Shown one piece after another: positions 24,189-32,532 of a DNA stretch of 64,000 bases (the stretch's first letter is position 1; every line of letters begins with the position of its first letter). Both the position numbers and the translations under genes were made by a program. The notes below the pieces were generated by a model. It was not told where the DNA came from. It worked only from the letters and a program-made list of their open reading frames with translations, and ran no database searches. The stretch covers positions 1 to 64,000 of the forward strand of contig JADKBZ010000031.1 in NCBI GenBank assembly GCA_016714815.1, written 5' to 3'. Source of the DNA: Holophagales bacterium. Lineage in GTDB: Bacteria > Acidobacteriota > Thermoanaerobaculia > UBA5066.

Positions 24189-24563
24189 ATGGAACGCGAG
24201 ACCCAGGGCGTCAGCCGGGCTGAAGGGACGACCACGAAGGCGGACCTCGTGGAAGAGGTCGCCCGGGCGGCCGAGCTGACGAAGAAGCAGGCCGAAGCGG
24301 TCGTCGAATCGGTGTTCCAGGGGATCATCTCCTCGCTCCGGACCGGGCAGAAGATCGAGCTCCGCGGCTTCGGAAGCTTCAAGCTTCGGCAGCGCGGCGC
24401 CCGCGTGGCACGCAACCCCAAGAAGAGCGGAGTGAAGGTTCTCGTTCCGCCGAAGCTCGTTCCGTACTTCAAGCCGGGGAAGATGCTCAAGGAGCTGATC
24501 AACGAGGAGGCGCCGGCGCCTGAGGCGGCCGCGTCGGCGTCGACGGCACTTCCGGAGGAATGA
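24189..24563 (+). CDS. HU/IHF-family DNA-binding protein
   Basis: 124 residues. The core TKADLVEEVARAAELTKKQAEAVVE, the GQKIELRGFGSFKLRQR strand region and the arm tip RNPKKSG match HU/IHF dimeric DNA-bending proteins; the position behind rpsA resembles ihfB (himD) in other bacteria. The arm reads ARVARNPKKSGVKVLVPPK. The last 20 residues are Ala/Pro/Glu-rich and acidic, an addition to the usual 90-100 residues. ATG at 24189 is preferred over an upstream TTG at 24144 because GGGGGGAG stands directly before it; that ribosome site lies in a hairpin. The next gene overlaps as ATGA. Confidence 0.88.
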   Translation: MERETQGVSRAEGTTTKADLVEEVARAAELTKKQAEAVVESVFQGIISSLRTGQKIELRGFGSFKLRQRGARVARNPKKSGVKVLVPPKLVPYFKPGKMLKELINEEAPAPEAAASASTALPEE

Positions 24564-25063
24564 CCGAAGTCCTCTTCACGCCCTGGCGGATGACGTATCT
24601 GACGGGCGCTGCGCCCTCGGGACCCTCCACCTGCCTGTTCTGCGATCTCCAGGGCCTCGGCGACGCCGAGGCCCTGATCGTCCTCAGGGGGAAGCACGTC
24701 TACGCCGTGCTGAACCGGTATCCCTATTCGAACGGCCACGTCATGGTCACGCCGTTCGCCCATCGGGGAACCCTTCCGGAGCTGACGAAGGACGAAAGGG
24801 CGGAGCTCATGGACGTCGCCGCGCGGCTCGAGGAGGCGCTGCGAGCCGAGTACGCGCCCCACGGTCTGAACGCCGGCCTGAATCTCGGGCGGTGCGCGGG
24901 CGCGGGAGTGCCCGGCCACCTTCACCTTCACCTCGTTCCCCGCTGGGATGGCGACACGAACTTCATGACGGTCCTGTCCGGAACGCGCATCGTTCCGGAG
25001 GACCTCGAGGCGACCTATCGCCGCCTCTGCGCGCGCCTCGGCACGCCGGAGGGGGGCCCCTGA
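24560..25063 (+). CDS. HIT-family hydrolase (Ap4A phosphorylase-like)
   Basis: 167 residues. The triad motif is GHLHLHLVPRW (HxHxHxxPR), preceded by NRYPYSNGHVMVTPFAHRG and NLGRCAGAGVPGHLH. This matches the HIT branch of diadenosine polyphosphate hydrolases or phosphorylases. There are two cysteines near the N-terminus (CLFCDL), typical for this branch and perhaps a metal site. Substrate is inferred from family only. The ATG overlaps the HU-like gene stop, and a strong GGAGGGG near its own end appears to serve the next gene. Confidence 0.88.
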   Translation: MTEVLFTPWRMTYLTGAAPSGPSTCLFCDLQGLGDAEALIVLRGKHVYAVLNRYPYSNGHVMVTPFAHRGTLPELTKDERAELMDVAARLEEALRAEYAPHGLNAGLNLGRCAGAGVPGHLHLHLVPRWDGDTNFMTVLSGTRIVPEDLEATYRRLCARLGTPEGGP

Positions 25064-25446
25064 CCGGCACGCCCCGCTCCACGGCCTCCCGCTCCTTCGC
25101 GGTGCTCCTCGCGCTCCTCGTTCCCGGCCTGGGGCACGCCTGGGCCGGACGGCGGGCGAGGGGATCGGCCTACTTCCTGCTCGTGGGGGCGGCGTTCGGC
25201 ACGGGCCTGGCTCTCGGCGGATCGGTGGGCGCGTGGCCCGCGCGGACCGTCGGCGCCTTCCTCACGACGACGGCCACCCACGCCGTCGGCGCTCCCGGTC
25301 TCCTCGTCCACGCTGCCGGTCTCGCGGAAGGCGACCCCCGGTCTCCTCTCTTCGAGGTCGCGATGACCTACCTGATCGTTGCGGGCGTGATGAACCTCCT
25401 GCTCGCCTTCGACGCCTGGGACGTGTCCGGAGAGCGCAAGCCGTGA
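25060..25446 (+). CDS. Small multi-pass membrane protein (PGLGHxWxGRxxRG motif)
   Basis: 128 residues if translation starts at CTG 25060, which overlaps the HIT stop as CTGA and has GGAGGGG 5-11 nt before it. The next usable start is GTG 25102, giving 114 residues. Three or four membrane helices are predicted by eye. The motif PGLGHAWAGRRARG resembles the short turn of TM2-like and DUF6677-like proteins; family assignment is uncertain and function is unknown. It lies between a HIT hydrolase and lpxB and overlaps the next small gene as GTGA, so it belongs to the lpxB-msbA run by position. Confidence 0.6.
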   Translation: MTGTPRSTASRSFAVLLALLVPGLGHAWAGRRARGSAYFLLVGAAFGTGLALGGSVGAWPARTVGAFLTTTATHAVGAPGLLVHAAGLAEGDPRSPLFEVAMTYLIVAGVMNLLLAFDAWDVSGERKP

Positions 25447-25634
25447 CCGGCTCCCCATTCGAGGATCACTTCCTCCACCTCGTACTCCTCGGGACGATCG
25501 TCTCCGTCTTCTTCGCCCTCCTCTGGCGCGACGAGGCTTCCCAGCGGCGCCAGTTCTTCGCGAGGATGTGGGCGGTGATCGTCGGCGGCTCGCTCGCGGT
25601 CGCGTGGGCGATGTCGTTCGTCGGAGGGCGGTGA
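25443..25634 (+). CDS. 63-residue two-helix membrane protein
   Basis: Starts at GTG 25443, overlapping the previous stop (GTGA), and ends 4 nt before lpxB. Two hydrophobic segments (about 11-26 and 46-60) flank a charged loop (WRDEASQRRQFFARMW). No family recognised. Evidence that it is a real gene is positional: it fills the space exactly between two genes with the overlaps normal for this genome, and the composition is that of a small inner-membrane protein. It could be an accessory of the lpxB/msbA steps or part of a pair with the upstream membrane protein. Confidence 0.6.
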   Translation: MTGSPFEDHFLHLVLLGTIVSVFFALLWRDEASQRRQFFARMWAVIVGGSLAVAWAMSFVGGR

Positions 25635-25638
25635 GCCG

Positions 25639-26784
25639 ATGCGCCTTCTCCTTTCCGCAGGCGAAGTCTCGGGCGATCAGCACGGAGCCGCCCTCCTGGC
25701 GGCGCTGAAGGAGCGCGTCCCGGAGCTCGAGGCGTTCGGCCTCGGTGGAGAGCGGTGTCGGGCGGAAGGGATGCGCCTCCTGGCGCACCAGAAAGACCTC
25801 GCCATCATCGGCCTCGTGGAGGCCCTCGCGAAGATCCGTTTCGCGCGCCGGCTGATCCACGTGCTGACGAAGGCCGCGACGGAGGCGAGGGTCGACGCCG
25901 CCGTCCTGATCGACTCGCCCGACTTTCACCTGCCTCTGGCCCGGAGGCTCGCGAAGGCGGGGATCCCCGTCGTCTTCTACGTCTCGCCCCAGGTCTGGGC
26001 GTGGCGAAGCGGCCGGGCGAAGAAGCTCGCGAGGCTGGGGCGCGGCATCCTGACCCTCTTCCGCTTTGAGAAAAGGTGGTACGACGCGCGCGGCCTCGGT
26101 GAACGGGTGACGTGGGTCGGACACCCCCTGGTCGACGAGGCGGCGCGCGAACTCGCGTCGCCGGTTCCCGCGCCGCCCGAGGGGCGCCGGCGGATCGTCC
26201 TCATGCCCGGCTCGCGGGCGGGGGAGATCCGAAAGCTCCTGCCGCTCCTGCGCGACGCCGCGGCGATCCTGACGGCCCGCCGGAGCGATCTCGACGTCGT
26301 CCTCGTGAAGGCCGACTCGGTCCCCGAGAGCCTGCTGCGCGAGATCGCGGGCGACGCCCTCTCGCGCTGGAACGTCGTGTCGGGTCCGCACCTGGCGCTC
26401 CTCGCCGCCTCGGACGTCCTGGTGGTCGCCTCGGGAACGGCGACCGTCGAAGGCCTCCTGGCAGGCATCCCGATGGTCGTCGTCTATCGGGTGGCCGCGC
26501 TCAGCTACTTCCTCGGGAAGATCCTCATCAAGGTGCCGAACGTGGCCATGGCCAACATCCTCTCCGATCCCGGGGACGGCTCGCAGACCGTTCCCGAGCT
26601 CATACAGAAAGCGGCCACGCCGGAACGGATCGCCGCCGAGGTGATCCGCTTCCTCGCCGAGCCCGCACGGGCCGCCGAGGCCCGGCGCCGGCTCGCCCTG
26701 GGCCGCGAGGACCTCGGACCGCCGGGCGCTCCGGGCAGGACGGCCGAAGCCATCCTCGATCTCGTCGGGAGAGGCCAGGCATGA
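25639..26784 (+). CDS. lpxB: Lipid-A-disaccharide synthase
   Basis: 381 residues. It joins UDP-2,3-diacylglucosamine and lipid X to the tetra-acyl disaccharide of lipid A at the inner face of the membrane. The N-terminus LLLSAGEVSGDQHGAAL, then IDSPDFHLPLARR, YVSPQVWAWR and LMPGSRAGEIRKLLP are the family landmarks; ASGTATVEG closes the donor site. An ATG with little ribosome-site support starts it 4 nt after the small membrane gene. msbA, the flippase for the product, overlaps as ATGA. It shows that the cell makes lipid A. Confidence 0.96.
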   Translation: MRLLLSAGEVSGDQHGAALLAALKERVPELEAFGLGGERCRAEGMRLLAHQKDLAIIGLVEALAKIRFARRLIHVLTKAATEARVDAAVLIDSPDFHLPLARRLAKAGIPVVFYVSPQVWAWRSGRAKKLARLGRGILTLFRFEKRWYDARGLGERVTWVGHPLVDEAARELASPVPAPPEGRRRIVLMPGSRAGEIRKLLPLLRDAAAILTARRSDLDVVLVKADSVPESLLREIAGDALSRWNVVSGPHLALLAASDVLVVASGTATVEGLLAGIPMVVVYRVAALSYFLGKILIKVPNVAMANILSDPGDGSQTVPELIQKAATPERIAAEVIRFLAEPARAAEARRRLALGREDLGPPGAPGRTAEAILDLVGRGQA

Positions 26785-28670
26785 AGGATTTCGTCCGGCT
26801 CGCACGCCTCTTCCGTCCCCACGCCAGGGCAGCTCTCGTCGCGGGCCTCCTGATGGTCGGCGTCGCCTTCTTTACGACGATCGTCGCCTACCTCTTCGGG
26901 CCCCTCTTCGACCAGGTCCTGTCGCCGGGCCAGACCGCCGCCGTGAAGAGTCAGCTCGCCAACGACCCCGCGGTAGGAAGCCTCAACAAGGCCCTGAACG
27001 CGAGCGAGGCCGTGCGGAAGACGTCCGTCATCCGATGGCTCGACGACGGGCTCCTGAAGCTGCAGGACGCGACCGGCGTGACGGAGAAGAACCGGGGCGC
27101 CGTCCTGCCCCTCCTCCTCTTCGCGGCGTTCCTCCTGAAGAACCTCTGCGCCTTCGCGGCGGAGTACCGTTTTAACGCGGTCGGCCTCGCCTTCGTACGG
27201 GACGTCCGCCGGATCGTCTTCGAACGTCTCCTCGGGCAGTCCGGGGCCTTTCACGCGAAACACCCGTCGGGCGACCTCGTCTCGCGCGTCACGGGGGACG
27301 TCGACCGGATCCAGAACCTCTTCGGGACGGACCTGGCGGACCTCGTCCAGTCCGTAGCGACTCTCGCCGGCCTCTCGATCCTCGTCGTGTCGCGGTCCCC
27401 GCAGATGACGGTCATCGCCCTCGTCGTCGCCCCGGCCATCGTGGTCCCGGTCGTCCTGATCGCGAACCGTCTCCGGCGGATCTCGAAGGCGGGACGCGAG
27501 CGGATGGGCGACCTGACGGGCGTCCTCTCCGAGACGCTCCGAGGCCACCGCGTCGTCCAGGCCTACGGCGCGGAGAAGTACGAGGCCGACCGGTTCGGAG
27601 AGGTGAACGAGCGCACCTACCGCCTTCTCCGGAAGGGGGCGGGGGTGATGGCCCTCTCCTCGCCGCTCGTCGAGACCGCCTCGGTCCTCGCCTTCCTCGT
27701 CCTCCTCTGGTTCGCGGGAAGGAGGATCGAGGCCGGGACGATGACGCTCGGAGCGTTCATCTCCTTCGGCGTCGGGCTGGTGATGATGTACCAGCCGTTC
27801 AAGCGCGCCACGAGGATCAACCTCGCGCTGCAGCAGGCGCTCGCCTCCGCGCGGCGCCTCTTCGAGGTCCTCGACGAGCCGGTCCTCGTCGTCGACCGGC
27901 CCGGCGCCCGGCCGCTCGGGCCGTTCCGGAGCGAGATCCGCTTCGAGGGCGTGTCGTTCGCCTATCCGGGAGGGGCCGACGTCCTGTCGAACGTCGTCCT
28001 CGACGTCCCGCGGGGCTCGGTCACGGCGCTCGTCGGTCCCTCGGGAGCGGGGAAAACGACCCTCGCGAATCTCCTCCCGCGTTTCATGGACGCGACGGGA
28101 GGGCGGATCGCCATCGACGGGGTCGACGTCCGCGACGTGACGCTCGAGTCGCTGCGTGGGGCGATGGCTCTCGTGACGCAGGAAGTCGTCCTCTTCGACG
28201 ACACCGTCCGCCGGAACGTCGCCTACGGTCTCCCGGACGTCCCCGAGGAGCGGATTCGCGCGGCCCTGGCCGCAGCGAATGCGGCGGAGTTCGTCGACGC
28301 CCTTCCGAAAGGGCTCGACACCTCCGTCGGAGAGGCCGGCGGCCGGCTCTCGGGCGGTCAGCGGCAGAGGCTCGCCATCGCACGGGCTCTCCTGAAGGAC
28401 CCGCCGATCCTGATTCTCGACGAGGCGACGTCGGCCCTCGACACCGAGAGCGAGCGGGCGGTGCAGGACGCCCTCGAGCGCCTGATGGCCGGGCGAACGA
28501 CGCTCGTGATCGCCCACCGCCTCTCCACGGTGAGGCGCGCGGACCTGATCGTGGTACTGGAACGCGGCCGGCTCGTCGAGCGCGGCCGTCATGCCGAGCT
28601 CCTGGCGCTCGGAGGGGTCTACCGGAGGCTGCACGACCTCGCGGCCTTCGAAGAGGAGAAGAGCACGTGA
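26781..28670 (+). CDS. msbA: Lipid A export ABC transporter, MsbA-like
   Basis: 629 residues, somewhat longer than E. coli MsbA (582). The first part is a six-helix ABC exporter domain; a stretch of about 70 residues between the first two helices (rich in Gln, Asn and Lys) is a likely periplasmic insert. The ATPase domain has Walker A GPSGAGKTT, signature LSGGQRQRLAIARAL, Walker B LILDEATSALD and the His switch IAHRLSTV. It flips lipid A-core across the inner membrane; related multidrug exporters look alike, but the overlap with lpxB (ATGA) supports MsbA. yicC overlaps its stop. Confidence 0.88.
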   Translation: MKDFVRLARLFRPHARAALVAGLLMVGVAFFTTIVAYLFGPLFDQVLSPGQTAAVKSQLANDPAVGSLNKALNASEAVRKTSVIRWLDDGLLKLQDATGVTEKNRGAVLPLLLFAAFLLKNLCAFAAEYRFNAVGLAFVRDVRRIVFERLLGQSGAFHAKHPSGDLVSRVTGDVDRIQNLFGTDLADLVQSVATLAGLSILVVSRSPQMTVIALVVAPAIVVPVVLIANRLRRISKAGRERMGDLTGVLSETLRGHRVVQAYGAEKYEADRFGEVNERTYRLLRKGAGVMALSSPLVETASVLAFLVLLWFAGRRIEAGTMTLGAFISFGVGLVMMYQPFKRATRINLALQQALASARRLFEVLDEPVLVVDRPGARPLGPFRSEIRFEGVSFAYPGGADVLSNVVLDVPRGSVTALVGPSGAGKTTLANLLPRFMDATGGRIAIDGVDVRDVTLESLRGAMALVTQEVVLFDDTVRRNVAYGLPDVPEERIRAALAAANAAEFVDALPKGLDTSVGEAGGRLSGGQRQRLAIARALLKDPPILILDEATSALDTESERAVQDALERLMAGRTTLVIAHRLSTVRRADLIVVLERGRLVERGRHAELLALGGVYRRLHDLAAFEEEKST

Positions 28671-29536
28671 AGTCGATGTCCGGTTTCGGGCGCGCCCAGG
28701 CCGCCCTCCCCGACGGGACGCAGGTCTCGATCACCGTCCGCGGCGTCAACCACCGCTTCCTGGACCTGTCGCTGAAGATGCGCGACGACCTCGGCGCCCT
28801 GGAGGCCCCGCTCCGAAAGCTCGTCTCCTCGGCCGTCGCCCGGGGGCACGTCGACCTCTCCGTCCGGGTCTCGAAACCGGTGGGCGGGGCCGTCTCGATC
28901 GACGGTGCGACCGCGGGGCGTTACGCCCAGGAGTGGAGGCGGCTCGCGGAGGCGAACGCGCTCCCGGGCGAGCTGGCCGCGCGCGATCTCCTCTCCCTGC
29001 CGGGCGTCGTCCGCGTCAGCGAGGAGGAGGCGGGGGAGTCGCTCGGGACGACGATCCTCGACGCGACGCGCTCCGCGCTGGACGATTTCGACGCGTCGCG
29101 GCTCCGCGAGGGCGAGGCGACGGCGGCGGCCCTCGGAGTGATCCTCGGCCGCCTCGAGTCGGGGATCGCGCGCGTGGACGAGGCGCGCGAGGGGCTGGCG
29201 GAGAGGCTCCTCACCCAGCTCCGGGAGCGCGTGGGCAAGCTCGCGGCGGGCATCCCGCTCGACGAGGGACGCCTGGCGCAGGAGATCGCCCTCCTCGCCG
29301 ACCGTGCCGACATCACCGAGGAGATCGACCGGTTCCGGGCGCACCTCGTCGAGGCGAGACGCCTGATGGAAGGGGAGCCGGCCGCTGGAAAGCGCCTCGA
29401 CGTCCTCGCCCAGGAGCTGCACCGCGAGGCGAACACGAGCAGCCAGAAAGCTCGCGAGCTCCCTCTCACGCGCGTCCTCCTCGACCTGAAGTCGGACGTG
29501 GAGGCGCTCAAGGAACAGATCCAGAACGTGGAGTGA
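28667..29536 (+). CDS. yicC: YicC-family endoribonuclease
   Basis: 289 residues. The N-terminus KSMSGFGRAQ, VNHRFLDLSLKMRD and the C-terminus DVLAQELHREANTSSQKARE, with the last block KEQIQNVE, define the YicC family, recently assigned as endoribonucleases acting on small RNAs or mRNA in E. coli and B. subtilis. The order yicC-gmk-rpoZ-coaBC is highly conserved. GTG start overlaps the msbA stop. The middle of the protein is charged and helical. The substrate in this lineage is unknown. Confidence 0.93.
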   Translation: MKSMSGFGRAQAALPDGTQVSITVRGVNHRFLDLSLKMRDDLGALEAPLRKLVSSAVARGHVDLSVRVSKPVGGAVSIDGATAGRYAQEWRRLAEANALPGELAARDLLSLPGVVRVSEEEAGESLGTTILDATRSALDDFDASRLREGEATAAALGVILGRLESGIARVDEAREGLAERLLTQLRERVGKLAAGIPLDEGRLAQEIALLADRADITEEIDRFRAHLVEARRLMEGEPAAGKRLDVLAQELHREANTSSQKARELPLTRVLLDLKSDVEALKEQIQNVE

Positions 29537-30165
29537 CCGTGAGACCCGCCGGAGACCTCTTCATCGTCTCGTCCCCGTCCGGTGCCGGAAAGACCACTCT
29601 CATCCGGAGGATTCTCGCCGACCCCGCCTTCGCCGGGTCCATCCACTTCTCCGTCTCGCACACGACCCGGGCGCCCCGGCCAGGCGAGGTCCACGGCCGC
29701 GAGTACTACTTCGTCTCACCGGAGGAGTTCGAGTCGCTCGTCTCCCGGGACGGGTTCCTCGAGCACGCCGTCTACGACGGACACCGGTACGGCACGTCGC
29801 GCGGGGAAGTGGAACCCCGCCTGGCGGCCGGCATCGACGTCCTTCTCGACATCGACGTCCAGGGGGCCCGCCAGGTCCGGTCCCGCATGCCCGAGGTCGT
29901 CAAGGTGTTCGTCTTCCCGCCCTCCCGGCAGGTTCTCGAGTCCCGCCTCGAGGCCCGGGGCCACAACTCCCCGGACTCCATCGTCCGTCGTCTGGCGGCG
30001 GCCGCCCGGGAGATGGGGGAGTTCGGCGAATACGACTATGCGATAATCAATGATGTCCTCGACGCGGCCGTGGACGAACTGCGGTCCATCGTCGTGGCCC
30101 GCCGTTCGAGCCGCCGCAGGCGGCAGGAGCGGCTCGAGGCCATCCTGAGGACTTTTCCCGCGTGA
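29533..30165 (+). CDS. gmk: Guanylate kinase
   Basis: 210 residues. It phosphorylates GMP to GDP. P-loop SSPSGAGKTT, the GMP-binding VSHTTRAPRPGEVHGREYYF, the LLDIDVQGARQVR strand and the C-terminal YAIINDVLD are all typical. Two GTGs are possible; the one at 29533 overlaps the yicC stop (GTGA) like the other junctions, the one at 29539 gives two residues fewer. rpoZ follows in the conserved order, 28 nt downstream. The C-terminal end is basic (ARRSSRRRRQERLEA). Confidence 0.96.
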   Translation: MTVRPAGDLFIVSSPSGAGKTTLIRRILADPAFAGSIHFSVSHTTRAPRPGEVHGREYYFVSPEEFESLVSRDGFLEHAVYDGHRYGTSRGEVEPRLAAGIDVLLDIDVQGARQVRSRMPEVVKVFVFPPSRQVLESRLEARGHNSPDSIVRRLAAAAREMGEFGEYDYAIINDVLDAAVDELRSIVVARRSSRRRRQERLEAILRTFPA

Positions 30166-30193
30166 CGCGGGCGACCTGCGAACGGGAGACTGA

Positions 30194-30496
30194 ATGACGA
30201 ACGAAGAGCCCGGAGCCACCACGATGACCGAATCCCCCGAGACGACCCCCGGCGCGCCCGTGATCGAGTCGAAGTTCCGGCTCGTCCACATCGCGTCGCG
30301 GCGAGCCGAGCAGCTGATGCTCGGGGCCCGCCCCAAGCTCGAGACGAAGCACACGAAGTTCTCGCGCATCGCCCTCGCCGAAGTGGCGGGCGGGCTCGTG
30401 AAGTGGCAGCTGGGGCAGCGGCCTGCGGAGTCCGAGGGCGGAGCGGAGGGCGTGCCGGCCGAGATGGTCGATCCCCTTCCTCTCATCACGCCTTAA
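30194..30496 (+). CDS. rpoZ: RNA polymerase omega subunit
   Basis: 100 residues. The core FRLVHIASRRAEQLMLGARP followed by THKKFS-like KHTKFSRIALAEVAGGLV is the omega fold that wraps the beta-prime C-terminus. It has a 24-residue low-complexity N-terminal extension (Thr/Glu/Pro) and a short acidic tail. The position between gmk and coaBC is conserved in Proteobacteria and Acidobacteriota. A second ATG 15 codons in (ACG ATG ACC) would give a shorter form closer to typical size and cannot be excluded. Stop is TAA. Confidence 0.88.
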   Translation: MTNEEPGATTMTESPETTPGAPVIESKFRLVHIASRRAEQLMLGARPKLETKHTKFSRIALAEVAGGLVKWQLGQRPAESEGGAEGVPAEMVDPLPLITP

Positions 30497-30505
30497 CGCC
30501 GCGGC

Positions 30506-31759
30506 GTGAGCGGAGGCGCAACCCCGGCCCCGCGCGTCCTGCTCGGCGTCAGCGGCGGGATCGCGGCCTACAAGGCCGCCGAGATCGTCCGTCTCCTGGT
30601 CGACCGGGGGGCGGGCGTTCGCGTTCTGATGACGCCGGCAGCGCAGCGCTTCATCACCCCGCTGACCCTGTCGGTCCTCTCGAAGTCTCCCGTCGTCGCC
30701 GATCTCTGGGACCCGGCGTCCGGCGCGGTGGACCACATCGAGCTCGCGCGCTGGGGCGAGGTCCTCGCGGTGGCTCCCGCGACCGCCGACGTCCTGGCGA
30801 AGATGGCCCGAGGGATCGGAGACGAGGCGCTCTCGACCTACGCGCTCGCCCACCGGAAGGCGATCGTCGTCGCCCCCGCCATGAACACTTGGATGCTGGC
30901 CCACCCTGCCACCCAGGAGAACCTCCGGATCCTCCGGGGACGCGGGGCCGTCGTCGTCGATCCGGAGTCCGGAGATCTCGCCTGCGGAGACGTCGGTCCG
31001 GGCCGGATGGCCGCGCCCGCAAGGATCGTGGAAGCCGTTCTCGGCGCCTCGAGGGTCTCCAGGAGCCTCGCCGGACGCCGGATCGTCGTCACCGCCGGCC
31101 CGACCCGCGAGCCGATCGACCCGGTCCGGTTCCTGACGAACCGCAGCTCCGGACGAATGGGCTACGCGCTCGCGCGCGAGGCCGAGAAGCGGGGAGCGGA
31201 CGTCGTCCTCGTCTCCGGCCCCGTCTCGATCGACCCGCCGCCGAACGTGAGGCTCGTGAGGGTCGAGCGGACCGCGGAAATGCTTGAGGCCGTCCTCGGC
31301 GAGCTGCCGTCCGCGAACGCTCTCGTGATGGCGGCCGCTCCGGCCGACTTCCAGGCCGAAGCGTTCACGCCCCGGAAGATCAAACGTGCGGGCGGGATCC
31401 CGGAGATCCGGCTCGCGCTGGCTCCCGACATCCTCGCCGCCGTGAGGCAGGTGCGGACGGATCGACAGGTCGTCGTGGCCTTCGCTGCGGAGACGGACGA
31501 CCTCGCCGGAAATGCCCGGCGAAAGCTCCTCGACAAGGGGGCCGACCTCCTCGTCGCAAACGACGTCTCCCGTCCCGGAATCGGCTTCGACAGCGAGGAG
31601 AACGAAGTACTCCTCCTCGCCGCCGGAGAATCGGAACCGGTTTCCGTCCCGCGTGCGGCCAAGGCCCTCGTCGCCGCGCGCATACTCGAGCGCCTCGCCG
31701 CGCTCCTCGACGAAAGATGCCCGCACGGACCCGCAGACCCCGCCGCAACGACGCACTGA
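30506..31759 (+). CDS. coaBC: Bifunctional phosphopantothenoylcysteine decarboxylase / phosphopantothenate-cysteine ligase
   Basis: 417 residues. The N-terminal CoaC half binds FMN: GVSGGIAAYKAAEIVRLL, APAMNTWM and the catalytic-cysteine loop ESGDLACGDVGPGRM. The C-terminal CoaB half has GPTREPIDPVRFLTNRSSG and VAFAAETDDL, the CTP-dependent ligase. Together they make phosphopantetheine precursors for CoaD. GTG at 30506 with GCGG before it is the first start in frame after rpoZ. Its last 43 bases overlap the next gene in another frame, an unusually long overlap for this window. Confidence 0.96.
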   Translation: MSGGATPAPRVLLGVSGGIAAYKAAEIVRLLVDRGAGVRVLMTPAAQRFITPLTLSVLSKSPVVADLWDPASGAVDHIELARWGEVLAVAPATADVLAKMARGIGDEALSTYALAHRKAIVVAPAMNTWMLAHPATQENLRILRGRGAVVVDPESGDLACGDVGPGRMAAPARIVEAVLGASRVSRSLAGRRIVVTAGPTREPIDPVRFLTNRSSGRMGYALAREAEKRGADVVLVSGPVSIDPPPNVRLVRVERTAEMLEAVLGELPSANALVMAAAPADFQAEAFTPRKIKRAGGIPEIRLALAPDILAAVRQVRTDRQVVVAFAAETDDLAGNARRKLLDKGADLLVANDVSRPGIGFDSEENEVLLLAAGESEPVSVPRAAKALVAARILERLAALLDERCPHGPADPAATTH

Positions 31760-32532
31760 GCGCCGCACTCGGGTACTTCCGCGACCTGGGCGTCCGGGAG
31801 GTCCATCTGCCGAAACTCACCGCGAAAGCTCCGCCCGCCGAAGCCGGCCGCCGGCCCGCGGCCGTGCCGCCGACGGCGCCGGCCCCGGAGAAGGCACGTT
31901 CCTCCGTCGAGCCGGCGGACTCCGCCGTCCTTCCCGCGGCTCGCGCCTTTCCGGACCTGGCCTCCGTCCAGTCGGCCGTCGCCGCCTGCCAGCTCTGCGG
32001 ACTCTGCCGCACCCGGACGCAGACCGTCTTCGCGGACGGCACGGGCCGGAGCCGGCTCATGTTCGTGGGAGAGGCGCCGGGAGCCGACGAGGACGCCAGC
32101 GGGGTGCCGTTCGTCGGCCGCGCCGGGCAGCTCCTGACGAAGATGGTCGAGTCCGGGATGGGCCTTTCGCGCAGCGACGTCTACATCGCGAACGTCCTGA
32201 AGTGCCGGCCGCCCGGAAACCGGAATCCGGAACCCGACGAGATCGCGTCCTGCCGCCCCTACCTCGACGCGCAGATCGATCTCGTGAGGCCCGCCGTCCT
32301 GGTCGCCCTCGGGAAGTTCGCCGCGCAGTTCCTCCTCGAGACCGAAGAGCCGATCAGCCGGCTCAGAGGCCGTTGGGGGAGCCGTCACGGGATTCCGGTG
32401 ATGCCGACCTACCACCCCTCCTTCCTCCTGCGGCAGCCAGACAGGAAGAAAGAGGCCTGGGAAGACCTCCAGCAGGTCCTCTTCAAGCTGGGGCTCCCCG
32501 TTCCCCGAAAGAAAACGGAGCCGACTCCGTGA
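31717..32532 (+). CDS. Type-4 uracil-DNA glycosylase (iron-sulfur)
   Basis: 271 residues. It removes uracil from DNA. Landmarks: Cys91 and Cys94 (ACQLCGLC), then KC and SC, C-x15-C, which together bind a 4Fe-4S cluster; motif GEAPGADED that activates water; and HPSFLL near the end. The first 85 residues are a Pro/Ala-rich extension not needed for the fold. ATG at 31717 lies 43 bases inside coaBC; if the N-terminal extension is not real, the true start could be a later ATG or GTG, but there is no better ribosome site. The next gene overlaps as GTGA. Confidence 0.88.
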   Translation: MPARTRRPRRNDALSAALGYFRDLGVREVHLPKLTAKAPPAEAGRRPAAVPPTAPAPEKARSSVEPADSAVLPAARAFPDLASVQSAVAACQLCGLCRTRTQTVFADGTGRSRLMFVGEAPGADEDASGVPFVGRAGQLLTKMVESGMGLSRSDVYIANVLKCRPPGNRNPEPDEIASCRPYLDAQIDLVRPAVLVALGKFAAQFLLETEEPISRLRGRWGSRHGIPVMPTYHPSFLLRQPDRKKEAWEDLQQVLFKLGLPVPRKKTEPTP

